A stretch of 28,496 nt of DNA from contig JARQWU010000123.1 of NCBI GenBank assembly GCA_040182905.1, forward strand, positions 1 through 28,496. Reading direction: 5' to 3'. Origin of the DNA: Barthelona sp. PAP020 (taxonomy: Eukaryota; Metamonada: BaSk clade). The notes below the pieces were generated by a model. It ran no database searches, was not told the DNA's origin, and saw only the letters and a list, made by a program, of their open reading frames with translations. Of this stretch, positions 8,107-16,910 are shown piece after piece. A program made the translations under genes and the position numbers. Positions within the stretch are counted from its first letter, which is position 1; every line of letters starts with the position of its first letter.

Positions 8107-10338
8107 TCACTGTTCAACCAAAATTGTTCCTTCTCTAAAGCTATTTAATGGACTGACACAATATTGTCTTGACGGTGTTGAAAGCAATTTCCCATCACAT
8201 CGCAGACAAATCTCAAGATTGACATCAAAGTAAAAACCAGCATTACACTGTTTATTCAAAGTGCAAAACCCATCATAATACAATTGATTAGGGCTGCATT
8301 TGTCAATAGCATTTGTGCTTATTGAGTAATCACCCTGTTTATTGAAAACGAAATCATAACCATCTGACAACACTCTAGTCATTTTATTGTTGAAAAAAAG
8401 TATTGAATCTGAAAGACTGCAAAAATACCGGAAGTATCCAAATACATCAACCAGAATTCCATAAATATTCAAATCGTCAAAAGCAAAACCATCTTCTAGA
8501 TCAAATGAATATGAAGAGAATGCTACATCCCTGGTTTTTTCCAAACTCAGCAAATTAAATATCTTTATTCTAGTAATCTTGGTTAATTCAGCACCTGAAG
8601 CATCATAGGAGGCCTCTTTATCAACAACTAAAACTCTTCCTTGATAATATGTCATATATCCCTCACTTGAAGTCGATTTTTTCAAATCACCATCAAATTC
8701 ATCAATATGAAATGTAAAATTCTTGTGTTGATATATGTGACAAAACTTTTTGTCGTTTAGGGATGTTTGAATTTCAAAGAAAAATCCTTTATCTGTCTGA
8801 ACAAAAACATCTCTCACTGTGGCGATGTTACTACAACAGTTAGGTGCATTTGTAACTGAATCCAATTCAATGTTTCTGTTCTTTGAATACGTTAATAAGG
8901 TATGAACATGATAATTTGCTTGGTGCAACCATACACCATCAACAAAAACAACGTGTTTCTCAAAAGGAAATACAATGGTATGTTTGGCATGAACATGTTC
9001 AAAAAAAATACTGGGATTTTTTCTCAAAAATAGTAAATGGACGTTTGATCCAACAAAATGTCCAAATTTGCCAGAAAATAAGCATTTTTCATAATAATTG
9101 TAAAAACCAGTGTGAGACAAGATCCCAAGATTATTTTGGTACAAAATGGAAGAACCAACAACAGAATAGCTACTTTCAAAGCGGAAATCATGATTTGAGT
9201 AGGTCGGAAAAATAGGCGAAGTGGATTCAACAAAAATATTTCCCACAGTATATGTTGAAACCTTTTTCTTGTGAACAATCACCTTTTTGTCACTACTTCT
9301 TATGTATATCAGGAAATCTTGATTGGAGAGAACTTTTGTCGTGGAAGATTCAAAGCTTCCTAAAATATTTGAGTCAACACTGGGAGTAACAGGATCAACT
9401 TTTACAATATCATCATCGATATAAAAAAGGATGTTATCAAATGTAAAGATAGGCTGAGGTCTGTTTATATATGTGATTGTATCTTGAAACTCCATGATTG
9501 TATAACCAACACCATTCTCACTGCATGTTCCCATATTTCCATCATAATGACAAGACAAAAAGGTGCCATCATATTCATACAGTGGACTGCTGTTAACATT
9601 TTCCAAATCATCAGAGGTACATTCATGTAAAGACACAATATCTGAATGTGAAAGTTGCATCTTGTTCACACAAAACGGTATAAACTCATTGACATATGAA
9701 AACAAATACAAAATGCCATCAGCATGACTCAAACTGGCGTAAATAATCTGGTTTCCAAGAGTAAACTTGTGTTGATACATTAAGGAACCTTCTAAATCAA
9801 TGAGACCGTCTCCATCTATTATTATTTGTTGTCCTTTTACAACCATATTACCATTGTGTAAACCAGAACAAGTATAGAACACACTTCCATGTATTATTTC
9901 CAAAGAGAAGAAATCAACAGGTACATTTGATAGTTCTGTATGTTTTGCACTCCCAAAAGACCAAGTACCCGTTCCGTATGTAATTGATTGATGGATTAGG
10001 TGTAATTTTTCCTGAACATCTTTGATGATAATTAATAACAAATTATCAGTTGTGACAGCTTTTCCATCATAAAAAATAGGAGGATCAGTCCAAAAATCAA
10101 AGGTAAATTCGGTTCTTAAAAAAACCCCATCCATTTGTTTTGCAACAAAATAACTTTGTGATTCACCTTCACTTATACAAAAAAGAGTGTCTAAAGTTAT
10201 TGAACAATTTTTAACAGGCGTTGTTATTGTATCTGAACGTGTTACACGAAGATAAGCTTTTGAATAATCGCAAAAACAAATTCCAACATATATTGATAAT
10301 GTAAATAATATTATTTTAATACAAGCATAATTAAACAT
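8107..10338 (-). CDS. Secreted Cys-rich-tailed protein of unknown function
   Basis: 743 residues. I do not recognise the family. The N-terminus has a clear signal peptide: Lys8, then a hydrophobic stretch IILFTLSIYVGICFC, with likely cleavage near residue 23. The body (about 30-670) shows many alternating hydrophobic strand-like segments (for example ILYLFSYV, ILFYIDDDIVKVD, FLIYIRSS, HVVFVDGVWL, GFFFEIQT). These recur at 40-60-residue spacing, which could be a beta-propeller or another repeated beta fold; that is inference. The last 70 residues are Cys-rich (CSPNQLYYDGFC, CNAGFYFDVNLEICLRC), resembling the small disulphide modules of protist surface proteins. There is no C-terminal membrane helix or GPI-like tail, so the product is probably released or held by partners. 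Confidence 0.85.
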   Translation of the reverse strand: MFNYACIKIILFTLSIYVGICFCDYSKAYLRVTRSDTITTPVKNCSITLDTLFCISEGESQSYFVAKQMDGVFLRTEFTFDFWTDPPIFYDGKAVTTDNLLLIIIKDVQEKLHLIHQSITYGTGTWSFGSAKHTELSNVPVDFFSLEIIHGSVFYTCSGLHNGNMVVKGQQIIIDGDGLIDLEGSLMYQHKFTLGNQIIYASLSHADGILYLFSYVNEFIPFCVNKMQLSHSDIVSLHECTSDDLENVNSSPLYEYDGTFLSCHYDGNMGTCSENGVGYTIMEFQDTITYINRPQPIFTFDNILFYIDDDIVKVDPVTPSVDSNILGSFESSTTKVLSNQDFLIYIRSSDKKVIVHKKKVSTYTVGNIFVESTSPIFPTYSNHDFRFESSYSVVGSSILYQNNLGILSHTGFYNYYEKCLFSGKFGHFVGSNVHLLFLRKNPSIFFEHVHAKHTIVFPFEKHVVFVDGVWLHQANYHVHTLLTYSKNRNIELDSVTNAPNCCSNIATVRDVFVQTDKGFFFEIQTSLNDKKFCHIYQHKNFTFHIDEFDGDLKKSTSSEGYMTYYQGRVLVVDKEASYDASGAELTKITRIKIFNLLSLEKTRDVAFSSYSFDLEDGFAFDDLNIYGILVDVFGYFRYFCSLSDSILFFNNKMTRVLSDGYDFVFNKQGDYSISTNAIDKCSPNQLYYDGFCTLNKQCNAGFYFDVNLEICLRCDGKLLSTPSRQYCVSPLNSFREGTILVEQ

Positions 10339-10420
10339 TCAATCATAATATTAATAACCAAAAATAAAGAAAAATGAAAAATGAAAATGCAACGAGATAT
10401 TTATGATTGATAACTTGATT

Positions 10421-12289
10421 TCAAATTAGAAAATTATAAACAGGTGAAACATACGTTGGATCTTCTGATAAATCATGAAAATCATCTAGATGTTTTAAAT
10501 TTGCAATATTTGAAAAAATTAATGAAAGTTTGGTGAAAAAAATTTCAATTGAATCTTCTTTGGGTGTTAAAAGATGAAAGGAATGATTTGAATTCTTAAA
10601 ATTTCTGAAATTTTTTAAATCGTTTGAAGAAGAATTATCTAAAGAGTTTGAAGTTGTATTTATTGAAATATTTGTGTCAAAACATTTAATGTTCAAAAAT
10701 ATATGATCAATTTGCTCATAAAAGATGAAAGAATTGAAATCTTTCAAAAGTTTTATTTCTTCCAAATCATTCATTATTTCTAATTCTAAATATAAGACTT
10801 GACAATGAATACTGTTGAGAAAATCAAATATTTGGTTGATATTGAAAGAAGCAAAGAAAGAAAAATTCAATTTTAAAAAAGAAAATTTTGGTTTTGTTTG
10901 AAAATTTTTCTTTAAAACATTTAACAATTCAAAAAAGATAGCTGAATTAACATTAAAAGAAAGATATATGTTTTGAAGCTGTTCATGTTTTGAAAATAAA
11001 TTTTTGATGAAAGTTTTGAAATTTTTTTTTTTGAATTTTGAAAGTTTGTCAAAATTTAAATTCAAAGTGTTACAATTTCTAATCGGAGAAGATGATTGAT
11101 TATCCAAAATGAAAAATTCCAAATATTTCAAATTTTGGTTTTGTTTTTGTTTTTGATTTGGAATTTGAGTGTTGTCTAATGAAACGCAACTGAAATGAGT
11201 ACAAATTGTTTGTATTTTTTCAAAAAATTCACCCATACTGGTGCAATCAGTCAGCAAATCCAAGGATTTAGCAAGATTTGCTGTGAAACTAAATTCTGAG
11301 ATTTGTAAACAAAAATCAATTTTGGTAGCAAAGTCTTCAGAAATGAATTCTTTCCAATCAAAATTTAGCGGTAAAATTTCAATTAAATCGTTTTCCAGAT
11401 CAAATAAATCTTTTGATGTGATTAACTGCAGACTAAACAATCGAATATTTTCGTTATTTATAAAAGGTAAAAATCGTCTCAAGATAGTGAATAAATCATT
11501 TCTACGGAAATATTTAACAATAAAAACATCCCCAAAATCAATCAACTCAGAAAATATCAACGATGAAGTGTATATGATGGAGCACTTTTTCTTCAAATTA
11601 CTGATATTTATTGTCCCATTCGAAAATTCAACATTCAAATGAACACAATGAGGCAAACACAAAGTTAAATATTTATGATTCGAGATAATGTTACAAGAAA
11701 AAATTATGCAATTATTTAGCATTATTTCACGATTTAATATGCTGATATTTTGATTATAAACAATATATTTAATGTTATGATTCTCACAAAATTCTAAATT
11801 ATCATTGATGTCAATATCATCAATAAAAATTCCTTCAATATTCATCTGACATAAAAAAGGAAAAATTTCTAACCCACTTTTTTGTAAATCTCGTATCAAA
11901 AACAATTCTTCAATACTTAATTCACAATCTATATTGTAATATTTGTCAATGAAAAACAATTTGCAAAAAATTTTTGAAATGGTCAAATGAAAAATATTTG
12001 CCTGCATTTTTTTTTTTTCTTCAATCATATTTTTTTTCATTTTTTTGCAGATATCAACGTATGAAAATTTATTATGAAAATATTGAAATGATTGTTCATT
12101 GAAAAAAACCATCATTTTTGTGTAATTGATTATCAAATGTATTAATAAGTCTGTATTATTTGCATTAAATTCAAATTCTATCCCATTAATATTCTCATTT
12201 TCATAATAAAATCTATCATAAATTGTTGATGATAATATTTGATCATATTCTAAACTCTTATTCAATGTTCGCAGCGTTAAATTACTCAT
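10421..12289 (-). CDS. Hypothetical Ile/Asn/Phe-rich protein
   Basis: 622 residues from an ATG at 12289 to a stop 82 bp before the secreted-protein gene begins. No domain is recognised. The protein is rich in I, N, F, L and K, matching its very AT-rich DNA. It has no signal peptide or clear membrane helix. Segments such as YLELEIMNDLEEIKLLKDF and NIYLSFNVNSAIFFELLNVL, plus repeated short LxLxF/LxNxNxS patterns between about 180 and 580, suggest a degenerate leucine-rich-repeat-like solenoid, but I cannot define a repeat unit. A KQKQNQN low-complexity run lies near residue 390. A real gene is likely because the 1.87-kb frame is unbroken in AT-rich DNA where chance stops are frequent. Confidence 0.75.
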   Translation of the reverse strand: MSNLTLRTLNKSLEYDQILSSTIYDRFYYENENINGIEFEFNANNTDLLIHLIINYTKMMVFFNEQSFQYFHNKFSYVDICKKMKKNMIEEKKKMQANIFHLTISKIFCKLFFIDKYYNIDCELSIEELFLIRDLQKSGLEIFPFLCQMNIEGIFIDDIDINDNLEFCENHNIKYIVYNQNISILNREIMLNNCIIFSCNIISNHKYLTLCLPHCVHLNVEFSNGTINISNLKKKCSIIYTSSLIFSELIDFGDVFIVKYFRRNDLFTILRRFLPFINNENIRLFSLQLITSKDLFDLENDLIEILPLNFDWKEFISEDFATKIDFCLQISEFSFTANLAKSLDLLTDCTSMGEFFEKIQTICTHFSCVSLDNTQIPNQKQKQNQNLKYLEFFILDNQSSSPIRNCNTLNLNFDKLSKFKKKNFKTFIKNLFSKHEQLQNIYLSFNVNSAIFFELLNVLKKNFQTKPKFSFLKLNFSFFASFNINQIFDFLNSIHCQVLYLELEIMNDLEEIKLLKDFNSFIFYEQIDHIFLNIKCFDTNISINTTSNSLDNSSSNDLKNFRNFKNSNHSFHLLTPKEDSIEIFFTKLSLIFSNIANLKHLDDFHDLSEDPTYVSPVYNFLI

Positions 12290-12658
12290 ATATCATACTC
12301 GTAAAATAATTTAATTGTTTTAATTATTTTAATAATAAAAAAAGTCTTATGAATCCATCACTTACATTTTTTTTTTTCATTTAAATATTTATGTTTTTAT
12401 TTTTACTTCTTCTTCTTTCACAACCCTTTTATTTGTGGAAACTAAATCAAGTTTGACAAATAAAATTTTTTGAACTTTGTGTGTTGAACACAATCATAGT
12501 TTTAACCATCTTTTTTTTCAAAAATAAGCAAACCTTTTTACAACTAAAACTTATTTGTTTATCAAAGGTGCATGAAATACTGGGGATGAAAACACTTAAA
12601 AATAAAAACAATAAATATTTACCAATTCTTTTCACAATATTAACACAAAAGAAACACA
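12290..12658. other. Intergenic spacer between two minus-strand genes
   Basis: AT-rich spacer with T runs. Short open frames on both strands (about 70-78 codons) overlap each other and have no conserved features. It should contain the 3' end of the upstream gene and the promoter of the downstream one. I see no specific motif. Confidence 0.6.
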
Positions 12659-14338
12659 TTATTCAGATAAAAAGAAGTCGCCATACCATTCTTGAGGATG
12701 TTCAAATACAGGATTGATGGAACTCGTCAATTGAGTCTGAGGATCTGTAATTAACCAAGAAAGCTTCTTAAAATCAGCATTTTCAAATTGTTCACGATAT
12801 AATGCAATTGTTTCTTCTTCCTGCCTTTCAAGCAAACCTTCCAAATATTGCTTTCTATCCTTACATTGATCAGAAAATACATTTTCACAAATTTCACTCA
12901 ATGTCATTAAACTGACAAATTTAGACAAACCACGAACATTCAATCTTCCTTCTTTGTAAACAGTGGACTTTAAGGTATAGTATTGTCCTCTAATCATTGG
13001 AATAGAAATTAAAGGACCCTTATCAGTAACATTTTCATCCCAACCTTCAGCTTTCCAATAGAAGTTATCCTTTCCACCAACTAAAGTCATTACATTGTAA
13101 TGAGCAGCTCTATAATTGTCCAAATCTTCAATAGAATAATCGGAAATATTTTCATCAACATTAACATAACCCAATTGCAAAAATCTGTGCAAAGTGATTG
13201 AATTTTTGCTAACTTTAGTATAGGTGAATGTGAAATAAGGTAAATCGCAAACTTCTTCAATAGACCATTGATGATTTCTGGTTGGAAGTTTATTGATGTC
13301 CAATTGTGGTAAAATGATTCCGAATCCACGTTTAAAGTACTTATTTAAACGTTTTTCATATGTGGTTGATCTTCTACTAGGGTCAACAATGTTCATACCA
13401 TATTCATAAGAAAAACGACTCAAAGTGGTGAAATAGACATTTTCACCATCAAAACCAACTGCAGAAGCACCAACATCGAATCCGTGTAAAATTTCTGACT
13501 TGGTTTGATATAATCTCAAAATAATCTGAATGGTAAACCCTTCAGCCATGAAAGTAATGGAATTCTTTGACCTGGTTTGTTCAATATGAGGTAAACAAAT
13601 ACTATCGGCACAATTGGGGAACTCTTCTTCCCAATTTTCATAATCAACGACCAATTTGGATCCTACTCTCTTAAACTGAACCTTTTCAGTAATTTCTTCC
13701 TTTAAATCCTTTTTCATTTGAGTTAATTCTTTATTTAAAGATCTTTTTGTTTTCTTGAAACCCTTACCTTTCCTTGCAACAATAGTTTTCCTTGCAACAT
13801 TGTAATCAGAATATTGATTATTTTGAGGTTGTTGTTGTTGAACATCACTTGGTAATTCTCTTTCAACAATGGTATGAGCAACACTTTCAATGAAAGCTTC
13901 AGTCTTGTTTTTAATCATTGTCTCTTTGAGATCTCTCAATAATTGATCAACTCTCTGGTTTCCTTCTTCTTCTGTCTTAAGACCATGGAAAAAAATATCA
14001 ATATCTTGTCCATTAGAATAGCCTCTTTTTCTATATCTTCCTCCAGGGTTAGATTCACCTCGAATAATGGTTCCAACAGAACCACCAGCGATTAACAAAT
14101 GATCCATAGGTAATCCTTTTAATAAAGGAAACTTTTCATAAAAAGAGTGAATAAATCTTTCCAAATCAAAATATACTTCAATTTGATTATAAACAGCTTC
14201 TCCCAAATCAGAAACAACAGTAGGAAACTCATAGTTCCATTCTTTAAGTTCTAATTCTTCTAACTTGTGTAAGTCATTAGAAACACCAGCATATCTGTGG
14301 GCAGCATCAATTTCAAGAACAGTAGGGACAATACTCAT
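12659..14338 (-). CDS. Nucleotidyltransferase-fold protein with basic insertion
   Basis: 559 residues. Residues 82-118 carry the polymerase-beta-type nucleotidyltransferase signature: LIAGGSVGTIIRG (Gly85-Gly86-Ser87), then QDIDIFFHG with the metal-binding pair Asp112 and Asp114. A third conserved block, ILHGFDVGASAVGFDG (about 283-298), supplies Asp288 in the place of the third carboxylate. This block and the GGS/DxD pair also occur in proteins of amoebae, fungi and giant viruses whose substrate is unknown. Between them (about 165-245) lies an inserted Gln-rich then strongly basic stretch (KGKGFKKTKRSLNKEL), which might bind nucleic acid. There is no signal peptide. Activity is plausible since all three acidic positions are present, but the substrate cannot be inferred. 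Its codon use has somewhat more G and C than the neighbouring 622-residue orphan. Confidence 0.75.
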   Translation of the reverse strand: MSIVPTVLEIDAAHRYAGVSNDLHKLEELELKEWNYEFPTVVSDLGEAVYNQIEVYFDLERFIHSFYEKFPLLKGLPMDHLLIAGGSVGTIIRGESNPGGRYRKRGYSNGQDIDIFFHGLKTEEEGNQRVDQLLRDLKETMIKNKTEAFIESVAHTIVERELPSDVQQQQPQNNQYSDYNVARKTIVARKGKGFKKTKRSLNKELTQMKKDLKEEITEKVQFKRVGSKLVVDYENWEEEFPNCADSICLPHIEQTRSKNSITFMAEGFTIQIILRLYQTKSEILHGFDVGASAVGFDGENVYFTTLSRFSYEYGMNIVDPSRRSTTYEKRLNKYFKRGFGIILPQLDINKLPTRNHQWSIEEVCDLPYFTFTYTKVSKNSITLHRFLQLGYVNVDENISDYSIEDLDNYRAAHYNVMTLVGGKDNFYWKAEGWDENVTDKGPLISIPMIRGQYYTLKSTVYKEGRLNVRGLSKFVSLMTLSEICENVFSDQCKDRKQYLEGLLERQEEETIALYREQFENADFKKLSWLITDPQTQLTSSINPVFEHPQEWYGDFFLSE

Positions 14339-14698
14339 ATTTTTTTTTGGACAATAACTAAAAAAAAAAAGACAAAGAGAAAAGTTACGAATTTTCTTGA
14401 ACTTGTTTTCCTTTCTTCAATCAATAATTCTTAGCAATTCAAATTTTTCACAACTTTTAATTAAAAATTGAACCATTGAAAATATTATCAATATTGAAAA
14501 AATTATCGTGTGAAATTGAATCTTTTATCTTTATGAAACAAATTCATTTCCAAAAGAAAAGCAACCTATAACAGCATTAATTGTTGGTAAATTTTGAATT
14601 CCAAATTTGAAACCATTATTATGTAAAAAAAAAAAAAACATAAATTGTATGATACTACCGTTTATTAACTATGCGCGAAATTCACGGATAAAACAAAA
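14339..14698. other. Spacer between RPLP1 and the nucleotidyltransferase gene
   Basis: AT-rich DNA with a 12-13-base A run near 14627 and an A/T stretch just upstream of the ATG at 14338. It probably contains the 3' end of RPLP1 and the promoter of the next minus-strand gene. I see no further structure. Confidence 0.55.
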
Positions 14699-15055
14699 TT
14701 AGAGGAAACCAATACCGAAATCAGAAGATTCTTCTTCTTCTTCTTCTTCTTCTTCTTCGGCATCAGCAGCAGCTGTTGTTTCAGCAGGTCCAGAAGAAGC
14801 AGCAACAGCGGTTGTAGAGGGACCAGCAGAAGCAGCACCGGCAATAAGTTCCTTAAGGTCAAGATTGGCAAGAACACCAGCATAGATCTTGGGAAGATAA
14901 GCTTCGAAAGAAATCTTGGCAGCAGTTAAGATGCTTGAGATAGCTTCAGGCTAAATTGTTAGTACATCGTAACATCATAAACATACAGTGATGGGTAAAC
15001 CTTCATCTTGAAGAATAAGAGCAGAGTAAAGAATAGCACGTTGGACGTCTTGCAT
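14699..15055 (-). CDS. RPLP1: 60S acidic ribosomal stalk protein P1 (two exons)
   Basis: Exon 1 is 15055-14987 (23 codons) and exon 2 is 14950-14699. Joined in phase 0 they give 106 residues. P1 pairs with P2 on P0 to form the ribosomal stalk that recruits and activates translational GTPases. The N-terminal helices match P1: AILYSALILQDEGLPIT at the end of exon 1, then PEAISSILTAAK and YLPKIYAGVLANLDLKELI. An Ala/Thr/Ser hinge, ten Glu and the C-terminus SSDFGIGFL follow. The usual tail is SDDDMGFGLFD, so this one has lost the triple Asp and the final Asp but keeps the hydrophobic GxGF/L core that contacts GTPases. An in-frame TAG precedes the ATG by two codons. The gene is head to head with the roadblock gene, 97 bp away. 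Confidence 0.93.
14729..14758 (-). repeat. (GAA)10 microsatellite coding poly-Glu
   Basis: Ten uninterrupted GAA codons encode the acidic run near the P1 C-terminus. A pure trinucleotide tract is prone to length change, so the number of Glu may vary between strains. Confidence 0.9.
14951..14986 (-). other. 36-nt spliceosomal intron in RPLP1
   Basis: On the minus strand the intron begins GTATGT, contains TACTAAC and ends AATTTAG, with the branch A eight bases before the end. Removing it restores the conserved P1 sequence across the junction (GLPIT-PEAIS). It is in phase 0. The long donor and a branch site next to the acceptor recall Trichomonas introns. Confidence 0.93.
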
Positions 15056-15152
15056 AGGAAACTAAAACGGTTCTAACAAAGTAGAAAAATAAATTTTTGT
15101 GTCTCCAATTTTTGTCTAATTTTTCAACAATTTTTAAAACCACTTCTTTTCC

Positions 15153-15470
15153 ATGAGTTCTGTTGAAGAGACTTTAACCAGAATACAACAACATCCAGGT
15201 GTTGAAGGTTTTATCATTGTGAATAATGAAGGAAATGTCATTCGACGTTCAAAAAGTTTTGAAGATGAAAATAAACTTGAAATGGTTAATTTATATGCAG
15301 ATCTATTGAAGGATTTTTCAGCACAGAGTAAATCGGCTGTAAGAGATTTAGATCCAACAAATGAACTGTCTTTTATTCGTTTACGTTCCGAAAAACATGA
15401 AATAATGATTGCTCCTGAACAACAATACACAATTATTGTATTTCAAGATCCATCTCAACAAGCTATGTGA
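15153..15470 (+). CDS. DYNLRB: Dynein light chain roadblock
   Basis: 105 residues. Roadblock dimers bind the dynein intermediate chain and help load cargo on cytoplasmic or ciliary dynein. The whole length matches the family (usual size about 96): VEETLTRIQQHPGVEGFIIV, the central helix, then RSAVRDLDP-like AVRDLDPTNELSFIRLRSEK, HEIMIAPEQQYTIIVFQDP. Identity in the second half is very high. The ATG at 15153 gives the normal N-terminus (MSSVEETL). A short QQAM tail extends past the usual end, and the stop is TGA. The 97-bp intergenic region to RPLP1 must hold both promoters. Confidence 0.97.
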   Translation: MSSVEETLTRIQQHPGVEGFIIVNNEGNVIRRSKSFEDENKLEMVNLYADLLKDFSAQSKSAVRDLDPTNELSFIRLRSEKHEIMIAPEQQYTIIVFQDPSQQAM

Positions 15471-15924
15471 CCTATGTTGTTCAAATTATTTTTTGTTTTG
15501 GTTTTTTTCCTTATTTGCCTTGAATTTTTTTAATTCTTTTCTTTTATTCTGTATTAACATTTCTATTTAAGCTATTTGTGTGTATTTATATAAATTTTTT
15601 GATTTTCTTCAAATTTTTTTTTTTTAAATAAATCAATTTGAGTGTTAAAAATAAGTAAACATTGGTTATTTTCACAACTTTTAACAATTTTTGAGGAAAC
15701 ATTTTATGAGCATATTTTCTTTCAATATTAATTTTGGTGAAGTTTTTTAAAACAGCTCACTCATAGTTTCTTTCAAAAAAAAAAAGGAAAAGAATAAGAA
15801 TAATCAATAAATTAAAATATTTACTGAAAAAAGTATATCCTGGCAATCCGACGCATGAAAAGTTTATATGGGGAGGGCGGAACCCTAAGACTCTTGCATT
15901 TAATTCGACCAAAAAACAAAAAAA
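15471..15924. other. Convergent intergenic region with a GC-richer island
   Basis: Downstream of both the roadblock gene and the ankyrin gene. Most of it is A/T runs. In contrast 15841-15900 has 29 G/C of 60, including a small hairpin (AGGG, loop CGGAA, CCCT, at 15874-15886). I could not match it to a tRNA, 5S, U1-U6 or SRP RNA. It may be an unrecognised non-coding RNA or a structured 3' UTR. Confidence 0.5.
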
Positions 15925-16716
15925 TCATCTAAAATGTGGCTCTAAAAGTGTAACAATATTTGGATGACCTTTATTTCTGGCAGCCTCAATAACTGAGGTA
16001 GTATTATTATATTTAACATTAACATCAGCATTGTACGCCAAAAGTAACCTAACAACCTCAATGAAACCATTTTGTGCACTGAGAAACAATGCTGAAGCAC
16101 CATTCTTCAATGAAGTATTGACATCAGCTCCATGATCCAATAAAAGTCTGACAACATCAAGATGTCCTCTGTCGGCAGCTTTCAATAAAGAAGTACTACT
16201 GTCCATTTTTCTTTGCATGTGAACAGACGCTCCACGTTTCAACAACAATCTAACAACATCCAGTTTGTTTTCTTGAGAAGCAACGTATAACGGGAAAAAG
16301 CCATCAACGGTTGCCAAGTTTGGATCCGCTCCAAAATCCAATAGTAGTTCAACTATATCAACATGACCGCCAAAAGCAGCTCCATACAGAGCAGTTCTTC
16401 CTCCTTTTCCTTGTGTATTCACATCAACCCCAGCCAAAATGCATTGTTTAACCACATCAAGCTTTCCTTCAAGGGCTGCTGGATAGATCGTCTTTGGACG
16501 ACCATCATTTTCAAAACCCTCAACATCAAACAGATTTGGAACGACAACAGCATTCATACGATGTTTCACAAATGGGTTAATACCATTATTTGATTGCATA
16601 TTTGACGAGTTACAAAAACTTAAAGAAGAAAAAATTGGGGAAAAAAAAATCTTTGAAAAATTCTTCAATCTCGAAACGATCTCAGTTCCTTCAAAAAATT
16701 TTAAAAAATTCTGCAT
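15925..16716 (-). CDS. Ankyrin-repeat protein
   Basis: 263 residues if the first ATG (16716) is used. Six ankyrin repeats run from about residue 77 to the end, with clear units such as RTALYGAAFGGHVDIVELLL, ADRGHLDVVRLLLDHGADVN and SAQNGFIEVVRLLL. Ankyrin solenoids bind other proteins, and the partner cannot be predicted. There is no other domain. The start is uncertain: residues 1-39 are Phe/Ser/Lys-rich and look like translated leader, whereas Met40 (ATG at 16599) opens a normal-looking N-terminus, MQSNNGINPF. I favour 16599 slightly. Its DNA is less AT-rich than the surroundings, as expected for a conserved repeat protein. Confidence 0.9.
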   Translation of the reverse strand: MQNFLKFFEGTEIVSRLKNFSKIFFSPIFSSLSFCNSSNMQSNNGINPFVKHRMNAVVVPNLFDVEGFENDGRPKTIYPAALEGKLDVVKQCILAGVDVNTQGKGGRTALYGAAFGGHVDIVELLLDFGADPNLATVDGFFPLYVASQENKLDVVRLLLKRGASVHMQRKMDSSTSLLKAADRGHLDVVRLLLDHGADVNTSLKNGASALFLSAQNGFIEVVRLLLAYNADVNVKYNNTTSVIEAARNKGHPNIVTLLEPHFR

Positions 16717-16910
16717 TACACAATTGAAATAAATAGTTTAACTCATTAAACAATAAAACTGATTTTTTGAAGATTTGGAATTCTCTTCTCTAGTGAAGAG
16801 TAATTTTAGATATGGACAGTTTTTTTGACCCAAACACAGATCCAAATCTATTCTCCACTTGAATTTATATTATGCAGAAAAAAAAAAAATTCTTTTACAA
16901 AAGACCAAAA

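Noticed and set aside
8883-9278. Open frames on both strands inside the secreted-protein gene
   Set aside because: Shadows of the 743-residue frame, without signal, domain or plausible start context.
14665-14883. Minus-strand Leu/Pro- and Lys-rich frame over the RPLP1 3' part
   Set aside because: It is RPLP1 exon 2 read out of frame; the true frame gives a canonical P1.
14951-14986. Frameshift or pseudogene explanation for split RPLP1
   Set aside because: The gap has GT-AG ends and a TACTAAC branch motif, and its removal restores conserved sequence in phase 0, so an intron explains it fully.
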